From NCBI RefSeq assembly GCF_000304475.1, contig NC_018944.1, positions 682,001 to 746,000 on the forward strand: a stretch of DNA of 64,000 nucleotides, written 5' to 3'. Both the position numbers and the translations under genes were made by a program. Below, one piece after another: positions 49,325-60,612 of the stretch. Every line of letters begins with the position of its first letter. Position 1 is the first letter of the stretch. The notes below the pieces were generated by a model. It ran no database searches. It saw nothing but the letters and a program-made list of their open reading frames with translations, and was not told the origin of the DNA. Source of the stretch: Kazachstania africana CBS 2517 (lineage: Eukaryota > Ascomycota > Saccharomycetes > Saccharomycetales > Saccharomycetaceae).

Positions 49325-50650
49325 TCACTGGTTGAGCTGGACATAGTTGCCAGGGAACACACCTTGTTGGCCGTTGTACCTGCCTGTCCACCATTCGTTT
49401 TCATTTGCTGTGCGTTGTACAATCTCGATGACCGCACCTGCTGGGAAACTTAAGTCTCCAGCAGCTTGGGCTTGGTATTCGTACAACGCAGTGACAGTTT
49501 CCATACCAGGAGCAGCAGCTGCTGTTGCTCCCGCTGCTGCGTATGGGGGTGGTGACGTCACTGTCTGTTGGGGAGTTGCCCCAAGAGCTGGTTGTCCGTA
49601 GGCTGGTTGACCGTATGCCGGTTGTTGCGTTGGGTAGCCCGGTTGTTGTCCCATTGTTGGTGATTGTGCGTAGCCTGCCTCGTAGGCTTTTCCATATCCT
49701 GCTTGTTGTTCTGGCGTTGCACCGTATGGGCTGCCTGGTTGTCCGGCAGTTGGTCCTGGTGAAGTCCCAGCGGCACCGTAACGTCTTCTTGTCATTTCTA
49801 ACTTGGCCTTAGAGTAGCCGACTTTGAAATGTGTGATGGTTAAAGAATCTGTTTGTTCTTCAATGTTACCTCTTTTGGCAACAAAGGCCTCGATAATATC
49901 ACTGTTTAGGTCAAAATATTCAATCTTCATATCTTGGAGCTTATTGTACAAGGTATAGAAGATGTTCAATTGCATGTAATAGAATGAAACAAACAGAGGT
50001 TGAACAAATTGAGCTTCCAATTCGAATAAAATAGGTAATTCTGTTTTTAACATTTCATTGTAGTAATCGTACTCTTGTTGTGCAATTTCCACTTGTGTTT
50101 GAGCCTTGTACATTTTCTCTTCGTCCTTGGCAGTGGGTTCCTTCTTCTTCTCATACTTATTGTATGTGTTCAAATGTCTATCAAGATCCAGTTTCTTGTG
50201 ATTTCTCTTAGTAGCCATTTTTCTAATGTACGTGATAATCTTCAACAGCTCTTGACATGGTTGAACAACTTTATCTTCAATCAAAGTAAGATCAGGCTTT
50301 AAAGTCTCTTGCAACTCAGCAACAATGGCTCTATACTGTTCACTGGCTTCTATACCTTCGGGGTTATCCTCAGGAACCATCGCATTAGGGTCACTAACTT
50401 TACCACTAATAGGCTTAAAAATTTCCTCCATGGCTTTGGCGAACCCAATCTGATGATTCAACATACCGTTGACCGCAGTAGAATATCTCTTGGACTCCTC
50501 ACTCAATTTTTTGGTCTCTACTTCTAATTCTTTGAAACGACGTTCAGCATCTTCATAAACAGGATCGGTGGTCTGCTCACCCATCTTAAACTTCTGACGG
50601 AAATTTTGTGGGGCCCTCGAAATGGCCTTCGTAAACCCTTTGAAACTCAT
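49325..50650 (-). CDS. RVS167: RVS167, BAR-SH3 endocytosis protein (amphiphysin)
   Basis: The product (441 aa; S. cerevisiae 482) starts [20 protein letters not shown], the amphipathic N-terminal helix. The BAR domain spans about 20-250. A Gly/Pro/Ala/Gln-rich linker (about 295-380) contains [14 protein letters not shown] repeats. The C-terminal SH3 domain (about 382-441) shows [22 protein letters not shown] and [10 protein letters not shown]. Rvs167 pairs with Rvs161, binds curved membrane and helps scission of endocytic vesicles at actin patches. The linker is shorter than in S. cerevisiae, which explains the length difference. Confidence 0.96.
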   Translation of the reverse strand: MSFKGFTKAISRAPQNFRQKFKMGEQTTDPVYEDAERRFKELEVETKKLSEESKRYSTAVNGMLNHQIGFAKAMEEIFKPISGKVSDPNAMVPEDNPEGIEASEQYRAIVAELQETLKPDLTLIEDKVVQPCQELLKIITYIRKMATKRNHKKLDLDRHLNTYNKYEKKKEPTAKDEEKMYKAQTQVEIAQQEYDYYNEMLKTELPILFELEAQFVQPLFVSFYYMQLNIFYTLYNKLQDMKIEYFDLNSDIIEAFVAKRGNIEEQTDSLTITHFKVGYSKAKLEMTRRRYGAAGTSPGPTAGQPGSPYGATPEQQAGYGKAYEAGYAQSPTMGQQPGYPTQQPAYGQPAYGQPALGATPQQTVTSPPPYAAAGATAAAAPGMETVTALYEYQAQAAGDLSFPAGAVIEIVQRTANENEWWTGRYNGQQGVFPGNYVQLNQ

Positions 50651-51163
50651 TCTATAGCACTTGGTCTTATCAGCTTATCAAGTTTCTCTACACTTCAAGA
50701 TGGATTAAAAGAATCTCCTAATTTTATGTTTTTTTTTCTTGGAAAATGAAGATACTCGATTTACGTATCGATGCAAGGGCTTAAAGCACAGCGTAGAATG
50801 TGCAAGATCTGTACTGACAGCTTGACTGTTATGACTTGTTAGAGGCTGGTTGCGTGAGCGTGGATTGGAAATAAGATAGAGAGCCTGCGTCTCGGAGTTT
50901 CTGTGTGATGAATTGTAGCGTCTTACCTGATGAATTGTGGTGTTTTGCTTGAGGAATTGTAGTTTGTGGTGGCCATCGTTCCCAGGGAGTGGGACGACTA
51001 GCGTTGCCTCTTGAACTATGTAACCTTCTTGGAAGGTAAGTATAGATTCCTTGGCTGGTTGAAAACGCATCTCCGAAAGTATATAGGATGCATATAAAGA
51101 AGAGAAACTGATACATCAATCGACAAAAATAAACAAAGAAGTATAGAAAGACTCATGTAAGCT
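50651..51163. other. Divergent promoter region RVS167-CIN10
   Basis: This 513-bp region has only short overlapping ORFs. Its right end carries a minimal upstream ORF (ATG-TAA, 51155-51160) three bases before the CIN10 start. Confidence 0.55.
51155..51160 (+). other. Start-stop upstream ORF (ATG TAA) before CIN10
   Basis: ATGTAA is followed by GCT and then the main ATG at 51164. The first ATG is directly terminated and would load and stall or release ribosomes just before the coding start. Confidence 0.6.
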
Positions 51164-52660
51164 ATGACGAACAATATCGATCGTGCACGTGGCTCAGAAC
51201 GGTTTGCTAGCAGTCTCTCTGTGAGTACATTAGATGATATAGATAATCTGCCCCTTGCCCTTAATGCAAAGACTATTATAAAACTGATTGCTGTGACAAC
51301 ATGTAGTCTGTTGTATGGGTATCACACTAGTATTGTTACAGGTATATTGCTGGTTTTGAAGCCTGAAGACATCAATGCATCTGAAATAACTACCCTACAT
51401 AAGGAAGTTATAACAACTGCTACTAATATTGGTGCTATATTTGGCTCAATCGTGTCATTTCCCATGGCAGACACCCATGGTAGACTGAAAACTTTACATA
51501 TTTGTTCCTGGATCTTCATAGCATCATCTATAGTTACTTCATTGTCCTTCAGGTTGTGGATCCTAGTGTTGGGAAGATTCATTATAGGGGTTGCCATTGG
51601 CATAGGTTCGCAATGTGTGCCATTATATCTGAGTGAAGTCTCACCAGCCAAAATTAGAGGTCTCGCAATCACGATAAATTCTATGTGTATTACCATGGGA
51701 CAACTTCTAGCTTACTTATTCGTCGTTCCATTTATAAATACAGCAAATTCGTGGAGATTTCTCGTATTTCTAGCTATATTGCCAGCTATTTTATTTATAT
51801 GGTCAAAGGACAAATTTCCTGAATCACCAAGATGGTTAGCACTAACTTCAGATCCTGAGAGGGCAAGGCTGTCAATTGAACGGATATATCCCATGGCAAC
51901 AAGGAGACAGGTCAATTTAAAACTTAATGGACTAATGTTAGATTCTAATCAGATTGACCGTCAATCTGGCTCATATTCGTCAATCGCATCACAAGCATTC
52001 AAATCGAACAAGAAATTAGACCCAACTTCTAAGAAGGCTTTGATAATAGGATGTATATTAATGGTTTATCAACAAACTTCTGGATTTAATGCCTTCATTT
52101 ATTACGCGCCTCTTATTTTCCAAGATTTGAATGTACTCAATCCAATGCTACCATCAATAGTGGTTGCAGCCACAAATGTTGTATTTACAGCAACAGCTTT
52201 GTACACCGTTGACAAGTTCGGCAAAAGAATCGTGCTATTAGTGACGTTATGGATCGTAATTATTGGATTATTGTTATTTAGTTATGGCTTCAAGACAAAT
52301 AATGCCTCTCTACTAATTATATCTCTGATTATTTACGTTGCTGGTTACGCAAGTGGATTAGGGACAATCCCATGGTCTTCCGTAGAATTTTTACCAACAC
52401 ATTTGAGATCTCTAGGCTCTTCATATATCTCTTGTTCCAATTGGGTGTCAAATTCGTTGATTTCGATGACCTATTTGTCTCTGATGAAAATATGCGGCAA
52501 TGAAGCAATGATGGTTGGTTTTGCAACAGTAATGTTCTCTTGCTGGTTTTTTACATTCTTCTGGTATCCTGAGGTGAAAGGGCTATCGTTAGAGGAAATC
52601 AATAAAATTTTTCAGAATACAGGAGTGGATGTCCATTTTATTTACAGGAACTACTATTGA
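51164..52660 (+). CDS. CIN10: YDR387C-like sugar-transporter-family permease (CIN10)
   Basis: The product is 498 aa (S. cerevisiae YDR387C about 555) and is a 12-span major facilitator of the sugar/inositol transporter family. Motifs are ADTHGRLKT (A-motif, loop 2-3), GRFIIGVAIGIGSQCVPLYLSEVSPAKIRG, PESPRWLAL in the loop after span 6, and QQTSGFNAFIYYAP in span 7. The real substrate is unknown in S. cerevisiae as well; similarity is nearest to inositol transporters (Itr1/2). The gene ends 21 bp from the 3' end of MUS81. Confidence 0.88.
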   Translation: MTNNIDRARGSERFASSLSVSTLDDIDNLPLALNAKTIIKLIAVTTCSLLYGYHTSIVTGILLVLKPEDINASEITTLHKEVITTATNIGAIFGSIVSFPMADTHGRLKTLHICSWIFIASSIVTSLSFRLWILVLGRFIIGVAIGIGSQCVPLYLSEVSPAKIRGLAITINSMCITMGQLLAYLFVVPFINTANSWRFLVFLAILPAILFIWSKDKFPESPRWLALTSDPERARLSIERIYPMATRRQVNLKLNGLMLDSNQIDRQSGSYSSIASQAFKSNKKLDPTSKKALIIGCILMVYQQTSGFNAFIYYAPLIFQDLNVLNPMLPSIVVAATNVVFTATALYTVDKFGKRIVLLVTLWIVIIGLLLFSYGFKTNNASLLIISLIIYVAGYASGLGTIPWSSVEFLPTHLRSLGSSYISCSNWVSNSLISMTYLSLMKICGNEAMMVGFATVMFSCWFFTFFWYPEVKGLSLEEINKIFQNTGVDVHFIYRNYY

Positions 52661-52681
52661 AAAATTTGATGTGTCTAAATT

Positions 52682-54517
52682 CTATGTACTATAAAACACT
52701 TCGGCGATCTTTTCTGATAAATTCTTCGTAATTTTCTTATTCCCTGGAGCTTCACCCAATTTTCGAAACATAAGCATTTTCGCATCTTGTTCAGATTTAC
52801 AATCCCTGTATGCAGTCAAGATATGATTCAATGTTGGGAAAATGGACTGTATTGCTATGGCTTTCTCTAAAGAAATTCCCTTGATATATAGCAGTATCTG
52901 TATTGTAATGTCACCCACTGTTCGTAATTCATTTTTACCCATCATTTCTTGATAGCAAGCAAAAGTGTGACAGCATTCAATATTGGTCCTACTACTAAAC
53001 TCTTTCTTGAAATCTTCAAGCACTGTAGTGTAGTCGTCTTGTTTTACTAGATTATTTGGATAGATAATCAACAGATCTTTTCTTGCATAGTAATGTGATA
53101 TAACAGAATGAATGGCTTGAAGTTGCTCAACGGTTTGGTCAGCATTACTTGTCCTGATGACAGAAAATCTGTAGTAAATCAAAATAAGCCACAGTGCTGT
53201 CTTGAGTGCTTCTGCCATGTTTGTGAGACTACTTCCAATTGATTCTTCAATGAGATAATATTTATTGGTGCAACCACTTTTCTCTAATCTATTTTTTTGC
53301 TCCATAAATCTATTATCCCTTATACTATACGCCAAGTCGTCTAGTCTTTTCCTTTCAATAATGGTGTTTAATAGACACTCTGAGCCAGTTCTGATATTTT
53401 TTGCAACCCAAACAATATCACCAAGTGGCAGCTGCCGTATATCACTCTTTATTCCCTTTGTTGCCAAAGTTTTAGAGAAAAAATCCCTATTATTTTGAGC
53501 TTTCACCTCACGATGGTCAATTATAGGATAGATCTCATATGTTCCTCCTCGCCAAATTTCATAATTAACTCCATTGAATTTTCGTCTAACCGAATTGGTA
53601 ACTGAATTGGTTGATTTATCTCGTAGATCTAAAATGTATCTAGAGTTAATCGCATAATCATCAGTCCTGAAACTTGGAGTATTTGTTTGGTTTTGAAAAG
53701 TGATATCTATAAAAGAAGAATTTAGGTCTGCCGCAGTTTGTCGTTGTATATTCTTGTCTTGTCGCAACAATTCGCTTAAGTTAACAGTCATGTCTAAGGA
53801 AGAATCTGCATCATTCACAAATAGCCTTGTATTGCTATTTTTTATCTTATCATCTGGAAAAATGATGGCATCAGCTACTTTTAGAGTGTTAGCCAATTCT
53901 AATCCAGCTTCCGTTAGGGAATACAATTTGGGTCTCCCCTCTTCCAATACAAGATCATGCTTTTTCAGTGAAGTGATTGATGACCACGCACCATAATATT
54001 CCTTAGTGGCAAAATTCCCACTCAAGCTATGGTCACAATATTTTTGTCCACCCTCAATTACTCTTTCTTTGGCAATCCCTCGATGAATGGCATTCTGTTC
54101 CAAAAGTGATAACAAGATTGCATATCCACCGGACCTCTTCTTTGGAATATATTTTCTTTGTTTTTTCTTGGGAGGGGATTCACTACCAGTTAGATTGACT
54201 CGTAATTCGGTAGAACCTCTTTTTGTACCTCTAGCACTCAATGATTCGGTTCTAGGTGCACTTATTGGTGGTGGTTCAATATTATTATCTTGACAATATT
54301 TGTGCAGTTTTTCCTCTAATCGCCTGACGATTGTATCACCAATACCTTTAACTTTTTTCAGGTCCTTTGGGTAATAGAATACACCATCTGTATCTCTTAA
54401 ATTTGTCCTGGCTTTGGCATATGTCAAACTCAGCTGTTCTTGCTTAGCAGACAACCCGTCTAAAAGCTCCTGAAGCCATTCTAAGTAGTAATTCTTCAGA
54501 TTCTCAGGCAAAGTCAT
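52682..54517 (-). CDS. MUS81: MUS81, structure-specific endonuclease catalytic subunit
   Basis: The product is 611 aa from the chosen start (S. cerevisiae 632). Order of parts: N-terminal helical domain (MTLPENLKNYYLEWLQELL), helix-hairpin-helix KKVKGIGDTIVRRLEEKL, a winged-helix-like middle with an NLS (PPKKKQRK), and the ERCC4-type nuclease with IIERKRLDDLAYSIRDNRF (the ERKxxxD motif), then a second HhH. With Mms4 it cuts branched replication and recombination intermediates. The frame runs nine codons further upstream, but conservation starts at the ATG at 54515-54517. Confidence 0.95.
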   Translation of the reverse strand: MTLPENLKNYYLEWLQELLDGLSAKQEQLSLTYAKARTNLRDTDGVFYYPKDLKKVKGIGDTIVRRLEEKLHKYCQDNNIEPPPISAPRTESLSARGTKRGSTELRVNLTGSESPPKKKQRKYIPKKRSGGYAILLSLLEQNAIHRGIAKERVIEGGQKYCDHSLSGNFATKEYYGAWSSITSLKKHDLVLEEGRPKLYSLTEAGLELANTLKVADAIIFPDDKIKNSNTRLFVNDADSSLDMTVNLSELLRQDKNIQRQTAADLNSSFIDITFQNQTNTPSFRTDDYAINSRYILDLRDKSTNSVTNSVRRKFNGVNYEIWRGGTYEIYPIIDHREVKAQNNRDFFSKTLATKGIKSDIRQLPLGDIVWVAKNIRTGSECLLNTIIERKRLDDLAYSIRDNRFMEQKNRLEKSGCTNKYYLIEESIGSSLTNMAEALKTALWLILIYYRFSVIRTSNADQTVEQLQAIHSVISHYYARKDLLIIYPNNLVKQDDYTTVLEDFKKEFSSRTNIECCHTFACYQEMMGKNELRTVGDITIQILLYIKGISLEKAIAIQSIFPTLNHILTAYRDCKSEQDAKMLMFRKLGEAPGNKKITKNLSEKIAEVFYST

Positions 54518-54840
54518 ACCCCAGTGTCGAGGTAATGTACACAAATGAGTCTTCCAAGCATCTTATGCTTAAAACAATTTGGTGGTTCATCACTAAATAT
54601 CAATTACGCGAATTTATTTGTACGCTCATCGAGAAAAGTATAAACAAAAAAAATGAAAGATTGAAATTATAAATATTTTAACTCAGTTTTAAAGATCCTA
54701 AATAGTATAGAATAACAGATGAAATATACATTAAATATATAAAGGTACTAATAAACAGATAATGGTTTGGATGGAAAATAATTGACTACTAACAAATTAA
54801 ATAGAATGAAAAAAAAGATTAGGTTTTTATTTCATGCAGA
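54518..54840. other. Spacer between EFT2 3' end and MUS81
   Basis: This 323-bp, very AT-rich region is the EFT2 3' flank plus the MUS81 promoter. It has no ORF and no clear MluI cell-cycle box (ACGCGT). Confidence 0.5.
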
Positions 54841-57369
54841 TTATAATTTGTCGTAGTATTCTTGCCAGCCTGGAACTTCTTCCTTCATACCGTGTCTCTT
54901 TCTAGCAGCAACGACGATTTCACCAGCCTTGGTGGTTGGGTCTAATGGATCGGTACCTAAAGTGGCCCAATGGTCGAAAACCATTTGTGGGAAAGCTTGA
55001 CCACCAGTAGCTTGTCTTAACTCACCAGTGAAACCGAAAGATTCGTTGACTGGTAAGTAAGCCTTGACGGTGAATAATGGAGTACCTGGTCTTTGTTCTT
55101 CAGAGACGACTTGACCTCTCTTCTTGTTTAAGACGGAGTAGATACCACCAACGGCTTGTTCTGGACATTGAATTTCGACTAAGAAAACTGGTTCTTGAAT
55201 CTTTGGTTCAGCTAATAAGAAACCGGCGTAGGTAGCTCTTCTCATAGTTGGGATGATTTGACCACCACCTCTGTGAATAGCATCAGCGTGTAAGGTAACA
55301 TCTAAGATGTTAACTCTGACGGATCTCATTGGTTCACCGAAGATTGGACCTTCCTTAGTAGCCCATTGGAAAGCAGCAACAACGGAATCCTTGATTTCGT
55401 TTAAGTATTGGACAGCCTTGGTTTGGTCAACGACTAAGTTTGGACCAGTACCATCTGGACCGAAACACCAGATCTTCCTGGCATCAGTAACGTCCCAGTT
55501 GAATTCGTCAGCCATAACTCTAGCTCTGGCCTTGAAATCATCTCTTGGGTTGATCTTACCTTCTTCAATAGCTAAAGAAACTTCTTCGTCCATTGGTTCA
55601 GCCTTTAAGTAGATTCTGTTATGCTTGTTTGGAGACTTGGATAAAGCGGTTTGAGAAGATTCAGCTTCAACGGTTTCTCTGTAAGCAACGACAGGTGGAG
55701 AAATTCTTAATGGAACACCAGCGTGGTCGTTTTCTAAATCTTGTAAACAAATTTCTAAATGTAATTCACCAGTACCAGCAACAATATGTTCACCAGATTC
55801 GGACATGGTACATAAGACACATGGATCGGATTTAGATAATCTCTTCAAACCTTCGACTAATTTTGGTAAATCGTTGGCGTTTTTAACTTCAACAGCGACT
55901 TGAACAACTGGAGAGACAGAGAACTTCATGACCTTCATGTTGTGAGCGGTTTCAGAGGTGGTTAAAGTACCTGTCTTTAATAAGAATTGATCAATACCAA
56001 CTAAACCGATAATGTTACCAGCTGGACAGTCATCGATTGGCTCGACGAATCTACCCATCATTAAGACAACTCTTTGGATAGCCTTTAAGAATAAATCATC
56101 CTTCTTACCTGGAACGTAGTTTGGACCTTGGATTCTGACCTTTTGACCAGACTTGACGGTACCAGCGAAAACTCTACCGAAAGCGTAGAATCTACCCTTA
56201 TCAGAGGTTGGAACCATCTTGGAGACGTATAACATTAAGTCAGCATTTGGATCACAGTTCTTGATAGCTAAACAGTTAGCATCATCGGATGGACCTTCGT
56301 ATAATTGTTCAGCTCTGTATTGTTGAGCAGTAACTGGAGATGGTAAGTGCATGATAATCATTTCTAATAAAGCATCAGCAGCTGGTAAGAATTTTCTCAT
56401 AACAACCTTTAATAAGGCCTTACCTTCTAAGTCTCTTTCGTCACCCTTTAAGGAGATTTCTAATTTTTCTAATAAGTTGTCAACTTCATCCTTCTTGAAG
56501 TTCATGACAGCAGCGAATAATCTGAAGATTGGGTCTAAGACGAACATGTTGAAAGCTCTTTCTAATGGCTTACCATCAGCGTCAGTGTCCTTGTTAGTCC
56601 ACTTCTTAGTCTTTGGGTTGAAGTAAGAGTCACCCCATAATCTTTCCATCATCTTGGTCTTGTCAACACCGAACTTCTTGGAGTATCTGTTGGCAAATTG
56701 ACGGATAGTGAAAGCCCAACCGTGTAAACCGGAACCGAAAGCAACGGTACCCTTGGATGGGTAGACTTGAACGTCACCTAAAATTTCATCAGCGTAAGTG
56801 GAGATGATAACGTTGACGGATTCGACAGTTCTAGCGAAGGTTTGGTATAAATCTTCCTTGGAGACTTGTAATTCTAAAAGAGCTCTGTCAACCTTGTTAA
56901 TACAAACAACTGGCTTAATTCTTTCACCAAGAGCTTGTCTTAAAACGGTTTCAGTTTGGACACAGACACCTTCAATGGTGTCGACGACAACTAAAGCACC
57001 ATCAGTAACACGTAAAGCGGCAGTAACTTCGGAGGAGAAATCAACGTGACCTGGGGAATCGATCAAGTTAATTAAGAAAGAGTTACCGTCAGACTTTTGC
57101 TTGATATCCTTGACATCTTCTTCGGACATTTCAGAGTATAAAGAAATGGCAGTAGACTTGATAGTAATACCTCTTTCTTGTTCATCCTTTCTGGTATCAG
57201 TGAAACGAGCTTCACCAGCCTTAGCAGCGGAAATAATACCGGCTCTTTGGACTAAAGAGTCAGTTAAAGTGGATTTACCGTGATCGACGTGAGCAATAAC
57301 GGACATGTTACGAACATTAGTAACTTTGTCCATTAAAGAACGCATTTGGTCAACAGTGAAAGCAACCAT
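54841..57369 (-). CDS. EFT2: EFT2/EFT1, translation elongation factor 2
   Basis: The product is 842 aa, exactly the eEF2 length. The G domain has [14 protein letters not shown] (P-loop), the [16 protein letters not shown] switch with the kinase-target Thr, [11 protein letters not shown] and NKVD. Domain IV contains the diphthamide site [15 protein letters not shown] (His699 in eEF2 numbering). eEF2 moves tRNA and mRNA through the ribosome using GTP. Codon use is strongly biased to the optimal yeast set (GGT, GCT, AAG, TTG), unlike the neighbours, as expected for a very highly expressed gene. It is one of a duplicate pair in S. cerevisiae. Confidence 0.98.
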   Translation of the reverse strand: MVAFTVDQMRSLMDKVTNVRNMSVIAHVDHGKSTLTDSLVQRAGIISAAKAGEARFTDTRKDEQERGITIKSTAISLYSEMSEEDVKDIKQKSDGNSFLINLIDSPGHVDFSSEVTAALRVTDGALVVVDTIEGVCVQTETVLRQALGERIKPVVCINKVDRALLELQVSKEDLYQTFARTVESVNVIISTYADEILGDVQVYPSKGTVAFGSGLHGWAFTIRQFANRYSKKFGVDKTKMMERLWGDSYFNPKTKKWTNKDTDADGKPLERAFNMFVLDPIFRLFAAVMNFKKDEVDNLLEKLEISLKGDERDLEGKALLKVVMRKFLPAADALLEMIIMHLPSPVTAQQYRAEQLYEGPSDDANCLAIKNCDPNADLMLYVSKMVPTSDKGRFYAFGRVFAGTVKSGQKVRIQGPNYVPGKKDDLFLKAIQRVVLMMGRFVEPIDDCPAGNIIGLVGIDQFLLKTGTLTTSETAHNMKVMKFSVSPVVQVAVEVKNANDLPKLVEGLKRLSKSDPCVLCTMSESGEHIVAGTGELHLEICLQDLENDHAGVPLRISPPVVAYRETVEAESSQTALSKSPNKHNRIYLKAEPMDEEVSLAIEEGKINPRDDFKARARVMADEFNWDVTDARKIWCFGPDGTGPNLVVDQTKAVQYLNEIKDSVVAAFQWATKEGPIFGEPMRSVRVNILDVTLHADAIHRGGGQIIPTMRRATYAGFLLAEPKIQEPVFLVEIQCPEQAVGGIYSVLNKKRGQVVSEEQRPGTPLFTVKAYLPVNESFGFTGELRQATGGQAFPQMVFDHWATLGTDPLDPTTKAGEIVVAARKRHGMKEEVPGWQEYYDKL

Positions 57370-58665
57370 TTTGTGATGTGTTTTAGTTCTGTGACTGTGT
57401 TGATTAACTAAAAAATCGAAGCATTTAAAAGGGAAAGAATGAAGAAAGATAATGTTAATAAGTAAAAGTATATATATTCCATTAGAATTGAACCAGCAAC
57501 AAGAGAAGAAAGAAAAAAATTTTCTCCCACTCTCACACTGCAGCCCATCCTCATCCGCCTAGGCAAAACCTTCTCTCACTAGAGGCATCACTTTTTTTCT
57601 CCCTGGGCCTACAAAGAGAGAATTTCATTGGAAACTAGTATGAAAACTGGAACGTCTTCCCTACGATCTCATTGAAAATCCGTAGAACTTTAACTGAAAA
57701 ATGTTAATTTTCTCAACTTTAAAGCTGAAGTGATGAGACGATTTTGTGCGTCGAGCTCTGAGGGACACCGACCGGAAAAACCAGCAAAAAAGGAAAATTG
57801 GAATGTAATTGTGCGTGGGCGAACTTTCAGGAACATTTACCGTTCTCAGAGTTTCGCTTTTACTGCCATTTTCATCAAAAAATTTTCTCGCAGAACTTTC
57901 AGCCCAGACAGCACAATGCTCTGCGTCAGTGTAGCAAGCAGCCCCACCAAGGCTAAAAGGAACCAGGAAATCTTCCTGGCAGCAGTCCCTACAGCGAAAA
58001 TACAATATGAAGATTCACGGGAGAGAGCGTTCCAGGTCAGTAAGAGGGCCCCAGGCAAGCTATCGTCTTGTAAGAGAAGCTGTCGGAGTTTCCCAGAAAC
58101 GTCTCGACAGCACGTGAACAATATTCTGTTCATAATACTACCTTCTGTAATTAGATCTGTACACCAGCCCTCATGACATGTGACCACCTGACATTCCGGC
58201 ACTGATCTCCTCAAAAATTATTGCAAGCATTCACTTGCTTTTCTCGCTCAATTTATTACAACGCTTCTTCTTCTAAGAACCGAGTTGCTTCAGTAATCCG
58301 GTTTTCTCTTATTCTCAAGACAAAAAGAAACGGTGTCTTCGTCCCTGGCGAAATTGTCAGAGTGAACATTCTGTTTTGTTTAGTTATACTGTTGGTGGAC
58401 CGGCGTGTATCACCTATTGAGTTCGATGACCTTACCCAATACGGAAAATTGATCAACCGTCGTGAAAACAAAGTGGAAAATTTTTCACTAGACCCAAATA
58501 GCTGTTTGTGACTCTCTTCTTGGCATGATCTTATCGTCCTGTAGTATATATATATCTTGTAGTTAAAGTTTCTGAACTTTTAATCGTCGATCATACGATT
58601 TTCTGTCTATACATATGGAATTCATCACATACGGAATAGCTCCATAATAGTATTGCATAATTGTC
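57370..58665. other. EFT2-ATO3 divergent intergenic region, 1.3 kb
   Basis: This is the second longest gene-free stretch. The part at 57730-58200 is GC-richer than its surroundings and carries overlapping frames on both strands (148 codons plus, 122 and 114 codons minus), none with recognisable sequence. A TATATATATAT run (58545-58555) about 111-121 bp before the ATO3 ATG is its likely TATA. CACGTG occurs at 58111-58116. T- and A-tracts near EFT2 fit a strong poly(dA:dT) promoter. I cannot identify a gene or RNA here. Confidence 0.5.
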
Positions 58666-59436
58666 ATGTCCAGTTCGTCATCTTCCTCGACTGTTGAAAA
58701 ATCAAAATTTGAGACTACTATCATCCAAGAAGTCAGTTCACATGGCGATCTAATCACTTTAGGTCCTCACACTTACAGACGTGAAGAACTTTTGAATGTT
58801 TTAGAATCTCAACAAAAACCAGTTTATACTCCATCCACTCAAAGAAAATTAGCTAACCCAGTTCCATTAGGTTTAGCATCCTTCTCTTTATCATGTCTCG
58901 TTTTATCCTTGGTTAATGCTAACGTCCGTGGCGTCACCAACTGTAAATTATTAATCAGTTTGTTCATGTTCTTTGGTGGTGCTATCGAATTGTTCGCAGG
59001 TTTGCTATGTTTTGTCACTGGTGACACTTACGCCATGACTGTTTTCAGTTCTTTCGGTGGGTTCTGGATCAGTTGGGGTTGTATCAATACCGATCAATTC
59101 CACAGTATCTCCGCTTACGATAGCGATCCAGTCATGTTAGCCAACATTGAGGGTTTCTTCTTGGCAGGTTGGACTGTCTTCACATTCCTTATGTTAATGT
59201 GTACCTTGAAGAGCACATGGGGTCTATTTCTTCTATTGACTTTCTTAGATTTAACTTTTCTTTTATTGACTATCGGTGTTTTCACTGGTAACAACAACGT
59301 CAGTATGGCTGGTGGTTACTTCGGTATTTTAGCATCATGCTGTGGTTGGTACTCACTTTATTGTGCCGTTGTCACCCCAGAAAATTCATACTTGAACTTA
59401 GATGCTCACGTCATGCCTCATTTCCCTACTGTTTAA
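58666..59436 (+). CDS. ATO3: ATO3, plasma-membrane ammonium/acetate transporter family
   Basis: The product (256 aa; S. cerevisiae Ato3 about 275) belongs to the AceTr (GPR1/FUN34/YaaH) family. A cytosolic N-terminus with THTYRREELL-like HTYRREELLNVLESQ is followed by the family signature NPVPLGLASFSLSCLVLSL at the first membrane span, then five more spans. Ato proteins move acetate and are linked to ammonium export. In S. cerevisiae ATO3 is YDR384C, divergent from EFT2, as here. The Ser-rich N-terminus begins at the ATG at 58666; ORFs overlapping on the other strand are shadows. Confidence 0.93.
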   Translation: MSSSSSSSTVEKSKFETTIIQEVSSHGDLITLGPHTYRREELLNVLESQQKPVYTPSTQRKLANPVPLGLASFSLSCLVLSLVNANVRGVTNCKLLISLFMFFGGAIELFAGLLCFVTGDTYAMTVFSSFGGFWISWGCINTDQFHSISAYDSDPVMLANIEGFFLAGWTVFTFLMLMCTLKSTWGLFLLLTFLDLTFLLLTIGVFTGNNNVSMAGGYFGILASCCGWYSLYCAVVTPENSYLNLDAHVMPHFPTV

Positions 59437-59724
59437 GTAGTTTAAAACATATTCTCTCTACATTGTATAATAGTTTGTAGGTTTTCTGTAATAATTTAAT
59501 ATCATCATTTTTATAAATTACTTTAATATCGCTAAATTGACAGCTCCAAGAACAAGATGTTAAAAAAATATAACCATTTATTCAAGGTACTCAAGATTCA
59601 AGTTTCCATTATATTAGAATTGAGAGTGTAATACGAGTAACGAGTATATTACTCTTTTAGCATTAGCTATATAAATCACGAGTTCCTCAAAAAGTAAAAA
59701 ACAGTAGATAGTATCGTATAAGAC

Positions 59725-60471
59725 ATGATAGCCCCAGAAACAGAGAACAACCTTTTATATAAGGAAATATCTCAATTCGTTGAAGCACAAGCAAATGTTG
59801 CAACCGATTCCAGCCAGATAGTACTCGATGAAATACCGTACGAAGTACAAAAGTTAGTTAACGACGAACTTAAAGGGAAAACCAGATTAAATAGGACTAA
59901 AATGGATATTCTAACAAATCGGGCATACCATGTAGAATTGGAATGGAAATTAAACCAATTGAATGAAATTATGAAGCTGGTTGGCGATGTACCCAAGTAT
60001 TCTATTGGGAACGAGCTATCTAAATCAATCAATGACGATAATTTAATTAGTAAAGGTGGCGTTTCTTTACGTAGTTTGATGAAAGATGTGTATAAGTTAC
60101 CAGAATTGGCTCTGAGGGATGATGTTAATATTGATGACCACGATTATCAATTGTTAGAAGAATACAACAATATAAGAACTTCATTAATTCGGAATTGTTC
60201 CATCATCGAAATTGCTGAAGAACAGGCTGCGGAGATCGCCACAGATGTTGAAAGGATTACCTCACTACTACATAGCATTGAGGAGAAGGTAGGTCATGCC
60301 AATTTGATAGAATATTTTCAGAATTATCATGACAGTTTACTTGACGAATTGAATGATTTAGTTTTCTCATTAGAAGATGCCTTAAAATCTGGCAACTTGA
60401 CTGGAGAAAAGAAAGAACATATACGGGCCATACTCTCAGATTTACAAGGCCAAGAAAGAGAAGTAAATTGA
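59725..60471 (+). CDS. NKP1: NKP1, kinetochore protein (Ctf19 complex)
   Basis: The product (248 aa; S. cerevisiae about 238) is predicted to be almost all alpha-helix with coiled-coil heptads in its second half (TSLLHSIEEKVGHANLIEYFQNYHDSLLDELNDLVFSLEDAL). No catalytic motif is present. Identity rests on position (YDR383C between ATO3 and RPP2B) and on the coiled-coil character, as the Nkp1 sequence evolves fast. Nkp1 with Nkp2 stabilises the Ctf19/CCAN inner kinetochore. It is convergent with RPP2B. Confidence 0.82.
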   Translation: MIAPETENNLLYKEISQFVEAQANVATDSSQIVLDEIPYEVQKLVNDELKGKTRLNRTKMDILTNRAYHVELEWKLNQLNEIMKLVGDVPKYSIGNELSKSINDDNLISKGGVSLRSLMKDVYKLPELALRDDVNIDDHDYQLLEEYNNIRTSLIRNCSIIEIAEEQAAEIATDVERITSLLHSIEEKVGHANLIEYFQNYHDSLLDELNDLVFSLEDALKSGNLTGEKKEHIRAILSDLQGQEREVN

Positions 60472-60612
60472 AAACCATACTTTGTTAATATTGAATACAT
60501 GCAGTTGTCTTTTATATTAAACTAGAACATATACGCAAATATATAATGGAAGAGATCTAAAACACTAAAGAAAAATATGGAAATGAAAATAATTCAGTTG
60601 CTATAAATTTCC

